From contig NZ_BCRT01000021.1 in assembly GCF_001552735.1 (NCBI RefSeq), positions 434,001 to 498,000 of the forward strand: 64,000 nucleotides of DNA, given 5' to 3'. Every line of letters begins with the position of its first letter. Positions within the stretch are counted from its first letter, which is position 1. Origin of the DNA: Sanguibacter suarezii NBRC 16159 (GTDB taxonomy: Bacteria > Actinomycetota > Actinomycetes > Actinomycetales > Cellulomonadaceae). The position numbers and the translations under genes were made by a program. The notes below the pieces were generated by a model, which saw only the letters and a program-made list of their open reading frames with translations, was not told the origin of the DNA and searched no databases. This document shows positions 21,218 to 29,373 of this stretch, one piece after another.

Positions 21218-21715
21218 GTGGAGTTCGACGTCACGATCGAGATCCCCAAGGGTCAGCGCAACAAGTACGAGGTTGACCACAAGACCGGGCGGATCCGTCT
21301 GGACCGGATGCTGTTCACCTCGACCCGGTACCCGGACGACTACGGGTTCATCGAAGGGACGCTCGGCGAGGACGGCGACCCGCTCGACGCTCTCGTGCTG
21401 CTCGAAGAGCCGACCTTCCCCGGCTGCCTGATCCGCTGCCGTGCGCTGGGCATGTTCCGCATGCGCGACGAGGCTGGCGGCGACGACAAGGTGCTGTGCG
21501 TGCCGACCGGTGACCAGCGCGCCGCATGGCGCCAGGACATCGACGACGTCTCCGACTTCCACCGCCTGGAGGTCCAGCACTTCTTCGAGGTCTACAAGGA
21601 CCTCGAGCCGGGCAAGTCCGTCGAGGGCGCGCACTGGACCGGCAAGGCCGAGGCCGAGGCCGAGATCGAGCGCTCCTTCCAGCGTGCCAAGGACGCCGGG
21701 TACTACGCCCACTGA
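21218..21715 (+). CDS. ppa: Inorganic pyrophosphatase
   Basis: Hydrolyses pyrophosphate released by biosynthetic reactions. The 165-residue family I enzyme has the metal-binding signature [11 protein letters not shown] and the substrate residues of [26 protein letters not shown] and VHWTGK-like [10 protein letters not shown]. The GTG at 21218 with GGAGGA 7 nt upstream is the true start; an upstream in-frame ATG at 21152 lies in non-coding sequence. It forms a single-gene unit ended by a strong terminator. Confidence 0.96.
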   Translation: MEFDVTIEIPKGQRNKYEVDHKTGRIRLDRMLFTSTRYPDDYGFIEGTLGEDGDPLDALVLLEEPTFPGCLIRCRALGMFRMRDEAGGDDKVLCVPTGDQRAAWRQDIDDVSDFHRLEVQHFFEVYKDLEPGKSVEGAHWTGKAEAEAEIERSFQRAKDAGYYAH

Positions 21716-21735
21716 GCACCGCTCCTGCACGACGA

Positions 21736-21770
21736 CGAACGGCCGGCACCCCCAGGGTGCCGGCCGTTCG
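21736..21770 (+). terminator. Terminator of ppa
   Basis: A perfect 16-bp stem (21736-21751 against 21755-21770) with a 3-nt CCA loop begins 20 nt past the ppa stop. Confidence 0.85.
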
Positions 21771-21802
21771 CACATCCACAACAACCCCACCCCCACCCAC
21801 CT

Positions 21803-21865
21803 CGCTGAGTGCTGGGTTGTCCACGCGAAAACCCTCGATCTGCGTGCACAACCCAGCACTCAGCG
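21803..21865. repeat. Long intergenic inverted repeat
   Basis: Perfect 18-bp arms (21803-21820 and 21848-21865), extended inward by CACGC/GCGTG, enclose the sequence AAAACCCTCGATC. It lies between the convergent ppa and NlpC/P60 genes, beyond the ppa terminator. It may end the NlpC transcript or be a dispersed palindromic element; no second copy is in this window. Confidence 0.8.
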
Positions 21866-21899
21866 GGTTGTGGGGGGGTGGGATGGGGGGGGTTAGGGG
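21865..21899 (+). other. G-run tract with G-quadruplex potential
   Basis: On the plus strand five runs of three to seven G are separated by loops of 1-4 nt, immediately beyond the inverted repeat and reaching the stop codon of the NlpC/P60 gene. This pattern fits a G-quadruplex on the plus strand, that is, in DNA and not in the NlpC mRNA, which would be C-rich here. Confidence 0.55.
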
Positions 21900-23377
21900 C
21901 GGCCGGCGTAGGGCATGAGGGTGGCGTTCCAGCGCATGTGGGTGAGGCGGGAGGCGACGCCGGGCTGGGCGGCCTCGACGATCTGGCCGTTGCCGGCGTA
22001 CATCGCCACGTGGAAGATCGTCGACGCGTCGCTGGGGTTGGTCGCCCAAAACACCAGGTCGCCGGGGCGCATGGAGTTGAGGTTGATCTTGAGGACCTGG
22101 GTGTACTGGTCGCGTGAGGTCCGGTTGATGGCCCGGCCGGCCGCGCTCCACGCACGGCTGGTGAACCCGGAGCAGTCATAGGCGTCCGGGCCGGTGGCTC
22201 CCCAGATGTAGGGCAGGCCCAGCTTCGTCTTGGCCCACTCGACGGCGGCCTGGCCCTGCGCGGCGGTGCCACGCGAGCTTCCGGTGCCCAGCCCGCCCCC
22301 GCTCGACGGAGGGGGTGTGACCACCGGTGGCGTCACCGGAGGGGTCACCACCGGCGGGGCGACCGGCGGGGCCACGGGCGGTGTGCTCGGCTGCGACGCC
22401 GGCGTGTCCACCGGAGTGGTGGGGGCCGGCGCGGGTGCCGTGGTGGGCGCGGGCGCGGGTGCCGTGGTCGGCGAGGTCGTCGGGGTGGTCGTCCCCGGGC
22501 GGGCCGGCTGGGCCGGGGCGGCGGGACCACTGACCGCCGGCGCCTGGGCCTGGGCCTGGGCCTGCGCGGCAGCCAGCGCACGCTCGCGAGCGAGCCGCTC
22601 AACCTCGGCGTCGCGCTCGGCCTGCAGCTCGGCCTGCCGGGCCTGCTCGACGGCGATGCTCGTGCTGCGCGCCGTGGCGAGGCGCACCAGCAGCGCGTCC
22701 CGGTTGACGTTCGCGGTCGCTACGGCCTGCTCGGCCGCGGCCTGGGCCTCCTGCGTCTGGGCGAGCGCCTCGTCGGCGGCCTCCTTCTTCGCCTGGCGGT
22801 CCGCCACCGCGGCGGCGGCGACACCCTCCAGGGTGGAGGAGACGACGGCGTCGGCCTGGAACTGCTGGGCCGCCTTGTCCGCCTTGGAGCCGACGAGCGC
22901 CATCGCGTTGGCGGTGCTGACCGCATCGCTCACGCCGTCGGCGGAGAGGTACATGCCCAGCTGCTCGAGGCCGCCACCGTTGCGGGAGGTGTCCCGCGCG
23001 AGGCCCACGAGCAGCTTGCGAGACTCTTCGGCGCGCAGCTTCGCGGTGTCGCTGCGGGCCTGGGCGTCGGCGGCGGCCACGGTCGCGGCGTCGAAGTCGA
23101 CGACTGCCTGGTTGTACGCCTCCCCGGCCGCGGCGGCGGCGGTGAAGGCCGCCTCCTGGTTCGCAGTGAGCGAGGCCATCTCCACGTCCATCGCGGCGAC
23201 GGAGGCGGCGGCGTCGATCACGGACTGCCGTGCGGCGTCGACGTCGTCCTGGGAGGGGGGCGTGGGCTCGGCTGAGGCAGGGAGCGCGGTGCCCGCGGCG
23301 AGCAGAGCGGTGATCGTCAGGATCACCAGCACCCTGGGGCGGCCAGCGTCGCGGGACGCTCGCAGGGGCAACGCCAT
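21893..23377 (-). CDS. Secreted NlpC/P60 peptidoglycan hydrolase with coiled coil
   Basis: A 494-residue exported endopeptidase of the RipA type. A signal peptide (residues 1-36, ending PASAEPT) is followed by a long Ala/Gln/Glu-rich coiled coil (about 45-275), a Pro/Thr/Ala linker with repeated PAPAPTT and TPPV units (about 280-370), and a C-terminal NlpC/P60 domain with the catalytic Cys in YDCSGFTSRAW and the His in IFHVAMYAG. Such proteins cut peptidoglycan stem peptides at septation. The coiled coil is thought to restrain the catalytic domain. Confidence 0.9.
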   Translation of the reverse strand: MALPLRASRDAGRPRVLVILTITALLAAGTALPASAEPTPPSQDDVDAARQSVIDAAASVAAMDVEMASLTANQEAAFTAAAAAGEAYNQAVVDFDAATVAAADAQARSDTAKLRAEESRKLLVGLARDTSRNGGGLEQLGMYLSADGVSDAVSTANAMALVGSKADKAAQQFQADAVVSSTLEGVAAAAVADRQAKKEAADEALAQTQEAQAAAEQAVATANVNRDALLVRLATARSTSIAVEQARQAELQAERDAEVERLARERALAAAQAQAQAQAPAVSGPAAPAQPARPGTTTPTTSPTTAPAPAPTTAPAPAPTTPVDTPASQPSTPPVAPPVAPPVVTPPVTPPVVTPPPSSGGGLGTGSSRGTAAQGQAAVEWAKTKLGLPYIWGATGPDAYDCSGFTSRAWSAAGRAINRTSRDQYTQVLKINLNSMRPGDLVFWATNPSDASTIFHVAMYAGNGQIVEAAQPGVASRLTHMRWNATLMPYAGRP

Positions 23378-23660
23378 CGGGGTGGTCCTCTCGCTGCTGG
23401 ACGCAGCCGGTCCTGACCAGCCGCGATGAGTCTTCCCCGAGACTACCCAGGTGTGGGCCCGGTGTGAACTCCTGCCACACCTCTCACAGCAGTCTCACCC
23501 GCACCAGTTGTCACAGGGAAGAGGTCGACGCGGCCACCTCGGGGCCCTCCAGGCCGAGAATCCCGCATATTGGAACAGAACTGCCCTTCGACCATCCACG
23601 CAGTGAGATTTTCCGGCTCCAGGGCTGTCGCGGGGCGTCAAGCGTGCCTACGCTCTCACC

Positions 23661-23684
23661 ATGACGAAGCGAATGTGCAGCTGA
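23661..23684 (+). CDS. Putative Met/Cys leader peptide (MTKRMCS) upstream of metY
   Basis: A seven-codon ORF, ATG at 23661 and TGA at 23682-23684, reading MTKRMCS. Its ATG is 6 nt downstream of the TACGCT box, so it would be translated from the very 5' end of the metY mRNA. The consecutive Met and Cys codons just before the stop match the products of the downstream pathway (MetY and MetX make homocysteine/methionine from sulfide). Such short Cys-containing leader peptides are known in actinobacterial sulfur operons, where ribosome stalling controls the downstream genes. The peptide is too short to prove by coding statistics. Confidence 0.5.
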   Translation: MTKRMCS

Positions 23685-23746
23685 CCAGCCCCCTCGGCCA
23701 CCACCGCACCACCCTTCGTCGTACCCGCTCCACCAGCAGCCAGCAC

Positions 23747-23766
23747 CCGACGGAACGACCCGTCGG
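23747..23766 (+). promoter_or_regulatory. Hairpin between leader peptide and metY
   Basis: A 7-bp stem CCGACGG/CCGTCGG with a 6-nt loop lies 62 nt past the leader peptide stop. It is a candidate for the RNA structure that responds to ribosome stalling on the leader peptide; there is no U-tract after it. Confidence 0.35.
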
Positions 23767-23868
23767 CACCGCTCCCCGCCTCGACCGAGCCGGGACGAGC
23801 ACCAGCCGCTGGCCCGGGGCACACGACTCGGCACGTGCATCCCCACCCACCATCCCCAGGAGCATCCG

Positions 23869-25203
23869 ATGAGCAGCCCCCACTGGTCCTTCGAGACCCG
23901 TCAGATCCACGCCGGCCAGACGCCCGACCCCACGACCGGTGCCCGCGCGCTGCCGATCTACCAGACCACCTCCTTCGTGTTCCCCGACGCTGGCGTCGCC
24001 GCTGACCGCTTCGCCCTCAAGGACCTCGGACCGATCTACACCCGCATCGGCAACCCGACCCAGGAGGTCGTGGAGAACCGCATCGCGAGCCTCGAGGGCG
24101 GCGTCGGCGCCCTGCTGCTCGCCTCCGGCCAAGCCGCGACCACCTTCGCGATCCTCAACCTCGCCGAGGCCGGCGACCACATCGTGGCCAGCCCGTCCCT
24201 CTACGGCGGCACGTACAACCTGCTCCAGTACTCCCTGGCCAAGCTCGGGGTGGAGACCACCTGGGTCACCGACCCGCACGACCCGCAGGCCTGGCGGGAC
24301 GCGGCCCGTCCGAACACCAAGCTCTTCTTCGCCGAGACGATCCCCAACCCCAAGGCCGACATCCTCGACATCGAGGCCGTGGCTGCCGCCGCGCACGAGG
24401 TGGGCGTCCCGCTCGTCGTCGACAACACCGTCGCCACGCCCTACCTGCTGCGTCCGATCGAGTTCGGTGCGGACATCGTCATCCACTCCGCGACCAAGTA
24501 CCTCGGCGGGCATGGCTCGGCCATCGGCGGCGTGATCGTCGACTCGGGCAACTTCGACTTCTCCGCCGACCCCGAGCGGTTCGCCAACTTCAACACCCCC
24601 GACCCCAGCTACAACGGCATCGTCTACGCCCGCGACCTCGGGGTGAACGGGATCCTCGGCGCCAACCTCGCCTACATCCTCAAGGCCCGCGTGCAGCTGC
24701 TGCGCGACCTCGGCTCAGCCATCTCCCCCTTCAACGCCTTCCTCATCGCCCAGGGCATCGAGACGCTCTCCCTCCGGGTGGAGCGTCACGTGGAGAACGC
24801 CAAGAAGGTCGCCGCCTGGCTCGACTCGCGTGACGACGTCGTGAGCGTCGGCTACGCCGGCCTGCCCTCGAGCCCGTGGTACGCCAACGCCCAGAAGTAC
24901 ACCCCGCGCGGACCCGGGGCGATCGTGACCTTCGAGGTCGCCGGCGGTGCCGCGGCGGGTCAGGCCTTCGTCTCGGCCCTGGAGCTGCACTCCAACGTCG
25001 CCAACATCGGCGACGTGCGCTCCCTGGTGATCCACCCCGCCTCGACCACGCACTCCCAGCTGTCCGAGTCCGAGCAGGCTCTCTCCGGCGTCACCCCCGG
25101 CCTGGTGCGTCTGAGCGTGGGCATCGAGCACATCGACGACATCCTCGCCGACCTCGAGAACGGCTTCATCGCGGCCAAGGCCGCCGACGCCGCCGGAGCA
25201 TAG
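23869..25203 (+). CDS. metY: O-acetylhomoserine sulfhydrylase (aminocarboxypropyltransferase)
   Basis: Makes L-homocysteine from O-acetylhomoserine and sulfide, with pyridoxal phosphate. The 444-residue Cys/Met-metabolism enzyme has YTRIGNPTQEVVENRIASLEGG, the PLP lysine in IHSATKYLGGHG (Lys210), DNTVATPYLLRP and SVGIEHIDDILADL. ATG 23869 has CAGGAG with 7 nt spacing. It is followed 4 nt later by metX, which supplies its substrate. Confidence 0.95.
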   Translation: MSSPHWSFETRQIHAGQTPDPTTGARALPIYQTTSFVFPDAGVAADRFALKDLGPIYTRIGNPTQEVVENRIASLEGGVGALLLASGQAATTFAILNLAEAGDHIVASPSLYGGTYNLLQYSLAKLGVETTWVTDPHDPQAWRDAARPNTKLFFAETIPNPKADILDIEAVAAAAHEVGVPLVVDNTVATPYLLRPIEFGADIVIHSATKYLGGHGSAIGGVIVDSGNFDFSADPERFANFNTPDPSYNGIVYARDLGVNGILGANLAYILKARVQLLRDLGSAISPFNAFLIAQGIETLSLRVERHVENAKKVAAWLDSRDDVVSVGYAGLPSSPWYANAQKYTPRGPGAIVTFEVAGGAAAGQAFVSALELHSNVANIGDVRSLVIHPASTTHSQLSESEQALSGVTPGLVRLSVGIEHIDDILADLENGFIAAKAADAAGA

Positions 25204-25207
25204 GGCG

Positions 25208-26563
25208 ATGACGAGCGATCCGGCGTCGAGCCGCGGCATCCCCGAGTCGGTGCCTGCGCACTGGACCCTGGGGATGGACACCCCCGCGCCCGGCGCCGGA
25301 TCGTCCGTACATTGGGCGGCGATGAGCCACGACTCCCAGGGCTCGGGGCCCTCGTCCCGGCCGAACCTGCAGTGGACCCGCACCGGCGGTCCCTCCCGCG
25401 CGCAGTCGCGCCGCCTGACCACGCCCTTCCCCGCGAGCGGCGCCTGGCGTGAGGGCGACCCCGTCGGGGGACGGCGCTTCGCCGACATCGGAGCCCTCGA
25501 GCTCGAGGCAGGCGGGCACATCCCCGCCGTCCGCATGGCCTATGAGACCTGGGGGACCCTCAACGAGGCAGGCGACAACGCCGTCCTCGTGCTGCACGCG
25601 CTCACCGGTGACAGCCACGTCACCGGTGCGGCCGGTGACGGCCACGCGACGGCCGGCTGGTGGTCCCAGATGGTCGGCCCGGGCGCCCCCATCGACACCG
25701 ACCGCTACTTCGTCGTGGCCCCCAACGTCGTCGGCGGCTGCCAGGGGTCCACCGGCCCCTCGAGCCCGGCCCCCGACGGCCAGCCGTGGGGCAGCCACTT
25801 CCCGATCATCACCGTCCGCGACCAGGTCGCCGCAGAGATCGAGCTGACCCGTGCGATCGGCGTGCAGTCCTGGCAGTTCGTCGTCGGTGCGTCGATGGGC
25901 GGCCTGCGCGTGCTGGAGTGGGCGCTGCTCGGCCCCGAGGCCGGGATCGCCGTGCAGTCCATCGGCGTGATCGCCTCCGCGGCGCAGACCCCGGGCGACC
26001 AGATCGCCTGGGCGCACCCCCAGCTCACCGCCATCCACGCCGACCCCAAGTTCCGCGGCGGCGACTACTACGACGCCGCCCCCGGCGACGGCCCGCACCT
26101 CGGCCTGGGCATCGCCCGGTCGATCGCGCACACCACCTACCGCAGCGCCCACGAGTTCGACGAGCGCTTCGGACGGATCTCCCAGGGCGGGGAGGACCCG
26201 ATGCGCGGCGGACGGTTCGCCGTGCAGTCCTACCTCGACCACCACGCGAGCAAGCTCGCCAAGCGCTTCGACGCCAACAGCTACGTGGTGCTCACCGAGT
26301 CGATGCTCACCCATGACCTGGGCCGCGACCGCGGCGGGGTGAACACCGCGCTGGCCTCGATCACCGCGCGCACCCTCGTGGTCGCCGTGGACTCCGACCG
26401 GTTGTTCCTGCCGGCCGAGTCCGAGCGCATCGCCCGGTACGTACCCGACGCCCAGGCACGGCTGCTGCACTCGGAGTTCGGCCATGACGGCTTCCTCATC
26501 GAGTTCGACCAGCTGGGCCCGATCGTGGCGTCCTTCCTCGCCGGGGCGGACCGCTCTGCCTGA
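25208..26563 (+). CDS. metX: Homoserine O-acetyltransferase
   Basis: Acetylates homoserine with acetyl-CoA, giving the MetY substrate. The 451-residue alpha/beta-hydrolase fold protein has the family motifs RMAYETWGTLN, LHALTGDSHVTG, the nucleophile in VVGASMGGLRVLEW, the aspartate in LVVAVDSDRLF and the histidine in FGHDGFLIE. About 75 N-terminal residues before WREGDPVGG are not conserved in the family; an internal ATG at 25322 is a possible alternative start. It is in an operon with metY. Confidence 0.94.
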   Translation: MTSDPASSRGIPESVPAHWTLGMDTPAPGAGSSVHWAAMSHDSQGSGPSSRPNLQWTRTGGPSRAQSRRLTTPFPASGAWREGDPVGGRRFADIGALELEAGGHIPAVRMAYETWGTLNEAGDNAVLVLHALTGDSHVTGAAGDGHATAGWWSQMVGPGAPIDTDRYFVVAPNVVGGCQGSTGPSSPAPDGQPWGSHFPIITVRDQVAAEIELTRAIGVQSWQFVVGASMGGLRVLEWALLGPEAGIAVQSIGVIASAAQTPGDQIAWAHPQLTAIHADPKFRGGDYYDAAPGDGPHLGLGIARSIAHTTYRSAHEFDERFGRISQGGEDPMRGGRFAVQSYLDHHASKLAKRFDANSYVVLTESMLTHDLGRDRGGVNTALASITARTLVVAVDSDRLFLPAESERIARYVPDAQARLLHSEFGHDGFLIEFDQLGPIVASFLAGADRSA

Positions 26564-26601
26564 GCCGGCTGTTTGACCTCGAGCGCACTCGACATGTTTG
26601 A

Positions 26602-27573
26602 GTGAGCGCCATGACCTCAGCACACACAGACCAGCTCCAGGTCGCCCTCGGGGCGATGACCTTCGGCACGCGTCAGGACGAGGCGACCTCCTTCGCCCTG
26701 CTGGACCAGTTCGTCGACGCCGGCGGGTCCTGGATCGACACCGCGAACTGCTACGCCTTCTGGGAGTCCCCGGACGGACGCGGCGGCGCCAGCGAGACCA
26801 TGCTCGGACGGTGGTTCGCGGCCCGCCCCGGCGCCCGCGACCGCGTGCAGATCTCCACCAAGGTCGGCTGCGAGCCGGCCGGCCCGGGCACCTACCCCGA
26901 GGCGACCGAGGGCTTGGCGGCAGCCACCGTCGAGCGCGCGCTGGAGGAGTCGCTGACCCGCCTGGGCACCGACCATGTTGAGCTCTACTGGGCTCACCGC
27001 GACGACCGCGGCACGCCGCTGGAGGAGACCGTCGGCGCCTTCGCGGCGCAGGTCGACGCCGGGAGGGTGGGCCGGGTGGGGCTGTCCAACTACGCGCTGT
27101 GGCGGGTCGAGCGGGCCCGCGGGATCGCCGCCCAGCACGGCTGGGTGACGCCGTCCGCCCTGCAGCTGCGCCACTCCTACCTGCAGCCGCGCCCGCTGGT
27201 GCGCGACGCCGTCCACGACCACCGCTTCGGGTGGGTCACCGACGAGGTGCTCGACTACGCCACCACCGAGCCCGGCTGGGAGCTGTGGGCCTACAGCCCG
27301 CTGCTCAGCGGCGCCTACGACCGTGACGACCGTCCCCTCCCCCAGGCCTACGACCACCCGGGCACGACGCGCCGCCTCGCCGCGCTGACCACGCTGGCCG
27401 GCGACCTGGGCGTGAGCCGGTCCGCGGTGGTCGTCGCGTGGATGCTCGCCTCCACCCCGCCGGTCCGTCCCATCCTCGGGGTGAGCACCCCGGCCCAGCT
27501 GGCCGACGCCGTCGCCGGGGCGCGGTTGCGTCTGACCCCCGCGCAGGTCGCAGCGCTCGACGAGCCGTGGTGA
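26602..27573 (+). CDS. Aldo/keto reductase
   Basis: A 323-residue TIM-barrel NADPH-dependent oxidoreductase. The catalytic tetrad is visible: Asp and Tyr in WIDTANCYAFWE, Lys in ISTKVG and His in LYWAHRDD; the C-terminal cofactor region is PILGVSTPAQLADAV. The start is GTG 26602 or ATG 26611. Substrate unknown. It lies 38 bp after metX in the same direction but has no obvious link to sulfur metabolism. Confidence 0.88.
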   Translation: MSAMTSAHTDQLQVALGAMTFGTRQDEATSFALLDQFVDAGGSWIDTANCYAFWESPDGRGGASETMLGRWFAARPGARDRVQISTKVGCEPAGPGTYPEATEGLAAATVERALEESLTRLGTDHVELYWAHRDDRGTPLEETVGAFAAQVDAGRVGRVGLSNYALWRVERARGIAAQHGWVTPSALQLRHSYLQPRPLVRDAVHDHRFGWVTDEVLDYATTEPGWELWAYSPLLSGAYDRDDRPLPQAYDHPGTTRRLAALTTLAGDLGVSRSAVVVAWMLASTPPVRPILGVSTPAQLADAVAGARLRLTPAQVAALDEPW

Positions 27574-27599
27574 CCGGGCAGGACAGCTAGGCCGCGAGG

Positions 27600-28523
27600 C
27601 TAGGCCGGCTGAGCAGGCGGAACAGGCTGCGTCCGTCGCCGGCCGGTCAGCCGGGCCACCAGCCACACCACGACCGCGGCGACGGCGAGGCCCGCACCGA
27701 GCACGTACCCGGCCCGCAGCGCAACGAGGGCAGACTCGCCGAGAGTGTCCGCGAGCGCGACGGTCACCTCGGTGCGAAGCCGTGACCCGGACAGCGACTC
27801 GACGTACCAGGAGCGCCCGACCACGACGGCGAGGCTCACCAGCGCCGTGGCGGCCACGATGAGCCCGGCCGCCCAGGCGAGCGCCGCCGCCCGCCGCCGG
27901 GCCAGCGCGACCGCGGCGACCAGCATGAGTGCGGCCACCCACGGCAACCAGTCCGCCACGGTGTCCAGGGTGGAGTAGGCGCTACGGGCGGTGACGAGGT
28001 CCTCGCTGGAGACCAGCGGGACGCTCGCGTCGATCTGCGGGAGGGAGTCGGCGAGCGTGATGCCTCGTGCCAGGAGCTCCGCGCGAGCGAGCTCGACCAC
28101 GGGGGCCAGGTCGAGGGTCACCTGGCCGTCGTCGGACAGGCCGAGCGCGCCGGCGTCGCCATCGGTGAGCAGGGCGAGGGCGGTGGTGTGCGCCCGGCGG
28201 TTGGCCTCGCTCCAGGCGGTCGCGAAGGCGTCGCTGTCCACGACCCGGGTGAGGACCTCGCGCACGAGGGACTCCATCGCCAGGCGCAGCGGAGCGCCGG
28301 CGTCGACCTGGTCGAGGGTGGCGGTGGTGAGGTGGTCCACCAGCGCCTCACGCACGTCGTCGTCGGCTGCCAGGGTGTCCGCGACGGCGACGTAGCCGTC
28401 GGTGCTGCTGATCGTCTCGCGCGCCCAGAGCGCCGTGAGCGCCAGCGGCGTGAGCAGGGAGCCGACGAGCAGGAGTGCGACCACCGCCGCGCGGTGTCCG
28501 CGCTGGTGGTGTGCGTGAACCAT
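27600..28523 (-). CDS. Membrane protein with an extracellular domain, unknown function
   Basis: A 307-residue protein with an N-terminal span (residues 12-34), an exported region of about 150 residues starting ARETISSTDGYVAVADTLAADDDVREALVDHL, and three C-terminal spans (about 190-205, 212-235 and 265-290), ending in a proline-rich tail. The 'WA...+..T..+VA..+.LA.D..VR' stretch is shared by a broad actinobacterial membrane family of unknown role. A TACTGT box 7 nt before ATG 28523 (28531-28536) and the lack of a Shine-Dalgarno suggest a leaderless transcript. Confidence 0.75.
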   Translation of the reverse strand: MVHAHHQRGHRAAVVALLLVGSLLTPLALTALWARETISSTDGYVAVADTLAADDDVREALVDHLTTATLDQVDAGAPLRLAMESLVREVLTRVVDSDAFATAWSEANRRAHTTALALLTDGDAGALGLSDDGQVTLDLAPVVELARAELLARGITLADSLPQIDASVPLVSSEDLVTARSAYSTLDTVADWLPWVAALMLVAAVALARRRAAALAWAAGLIVAATALVSLAVVVGRSWYVESLSGSRLRTEVTVALADTLGESALVALRAGYVLGAGLAVAAVVVWLVARLTGRRRTQPVPPAQPA

Positions 28524-28583
28524 AGGAGGAACAGTACGTCCCGAAGGGGTGACGCCGCCCTCTGTGTGCGGCAGGATGAAGTC

Positions 28584-29315
28584 ATGACGGCCGACCTCCC
28601 CCAGATCACCTCAGCCCTGCACACCCAGTGGTCCCGGCTGCAGTCGTGGGTGGGGCCGCTCGGGGACAACCTGCTCGGTCAGCGCACCAAGCCCTCGGTC
28701 CTGGACGGCTGGACGATCGGCGAGCTCGTGGCTCACCTGGGACGCGCCATGGACGCCCTCGCGGTGTGCACGCCGGCGGAGCCGGGCACCCGGCCGATCG
28801 AGCTCGCGGAGTACGTGGGGTCCTACCCCGAGCGCGCCGACGACATCACCCGGGTGACCCGGGAGCTGGCCGAGGAGATCTCCGACTCTCCGCTGGAGTC
28901 CGTCGACGCGCTGGCCCGCGCCGCCCTGGCCCGCCTCGACGAGCTGAGCCTGGACGACGTGGTCGTGGTGCAGGCCCGACGCGGGGCGATCACGCTGCGC
29001 GACATGGCCATGTCACGCCTCATCGAGCTCGTGGTGCACGCCGAGGACCTCGTCGCCTCGCTCAAGGGCGTGGTGGACTCCGCCGGCCCGGCGAACCCGA
29101 TCGACCGCGAGGCGCAGCGGATGGTCGCCGAGGAGCTGCTGGACATCGTGGTGACCCGCGGCGGGTGGGACCTGGAGGTCGTCGACCCGGGGCTGTGGAT
29201 CCGGCTGGCCACCGGGCGGGCCCGGTACAACGTGGACGACCTGGCGCGGGCGCTGACCACGGACTACACCGCCGGTGGGGTCCCCGACCTGGGGCGGATG
29301 CTGCCGATCCTGTGA
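28584..29315 (+). CDS. Maleylpyruvate isomerase-like mycothiol-dependent enzyme
   Basis: A 243-residue protein of the actinobacterial DinB-like family (TIGR03083 type). It opens with a helical metal-binding domain: LHTQWSRLQSWVG, LDGWTIGELVAHLGRAMDAL (first histidine) and MAMSRLIELVVHAEDLVASL (the 'E..VH..D' histidine). The C-terminal region binds thiol cofactors in related enzymes. The substrate cannot be told. ATG 28584 has a CAGGAT box 6 nt upstream, which can act as a weak Shine-Dalgarno or a -10. Confidence 0.8.
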   Translation: MTADLPQITSALHTQWSRLQSWVGPLGDNLLGQRTKPSVLDGWTIGELVAHLGRAMDALAVCTPAEPGTRPIELAEYVGSYPERADDITRVTRELAEEISDSPLESVDALARAALARLDELSLDDVVVVQARRGAITLRDMAMSRLIELVVHAEDLVASLKGVVDSAGPANPIDREAQRMVAEELLDIVVTRGGWDLEVVDPGLWIRLATGRARYNVDDLARALTTDYTAGGVPDLGRMLPIL

Positions 29316-29373
29316 GACCGGGCGGTCGCGCCCGGTGGCACGGCCACCACATCCGCAGCCACAGCCACCACAG

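Larger units (their letters stand above)
23378..23868. promoter_or_regulatory. Divergent control region of the NlpC/P60 gene and metYX
   Basis: This 491-bp gap is the longest in the window. It holds a TACGCT box at 23649-23654, six nt before a short leader peptide ORF (23661-23684), a hairpin CCGACGG/CCGTCGG at 23747-23766 and a weaker CCGGG/CCCGG pair at 23790-23817, then the metY ribosome-binding site CAGGAG. The NlpC-proximal half has only small stems (AGTCT/AGACT, GTGTG/CACAC) and no element I can name. Confidence 0.6.

Noticed and set aside
23378-23560. c-di-AMP (ydaO/yuaA) riboswitch upstream of the NlpC/P60 gene
   Set aside because: Such riboswitches occur before actinobacterial wall hydrolase genes, and GACAACTGGTGCGG is vaguely reminiscent, but the conserved core (GGGGAATCC-type) is missing on the minus strand.
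23560-23868. SAM-IV riboswitch upstream of metY
   Set aside because: SAM-IV is typical of actinobacterial metY leaders, but the conserved GTCATGAGTGCCAGC and GCAACCCTCC elements are not present; the leader peptide is a better explanation.
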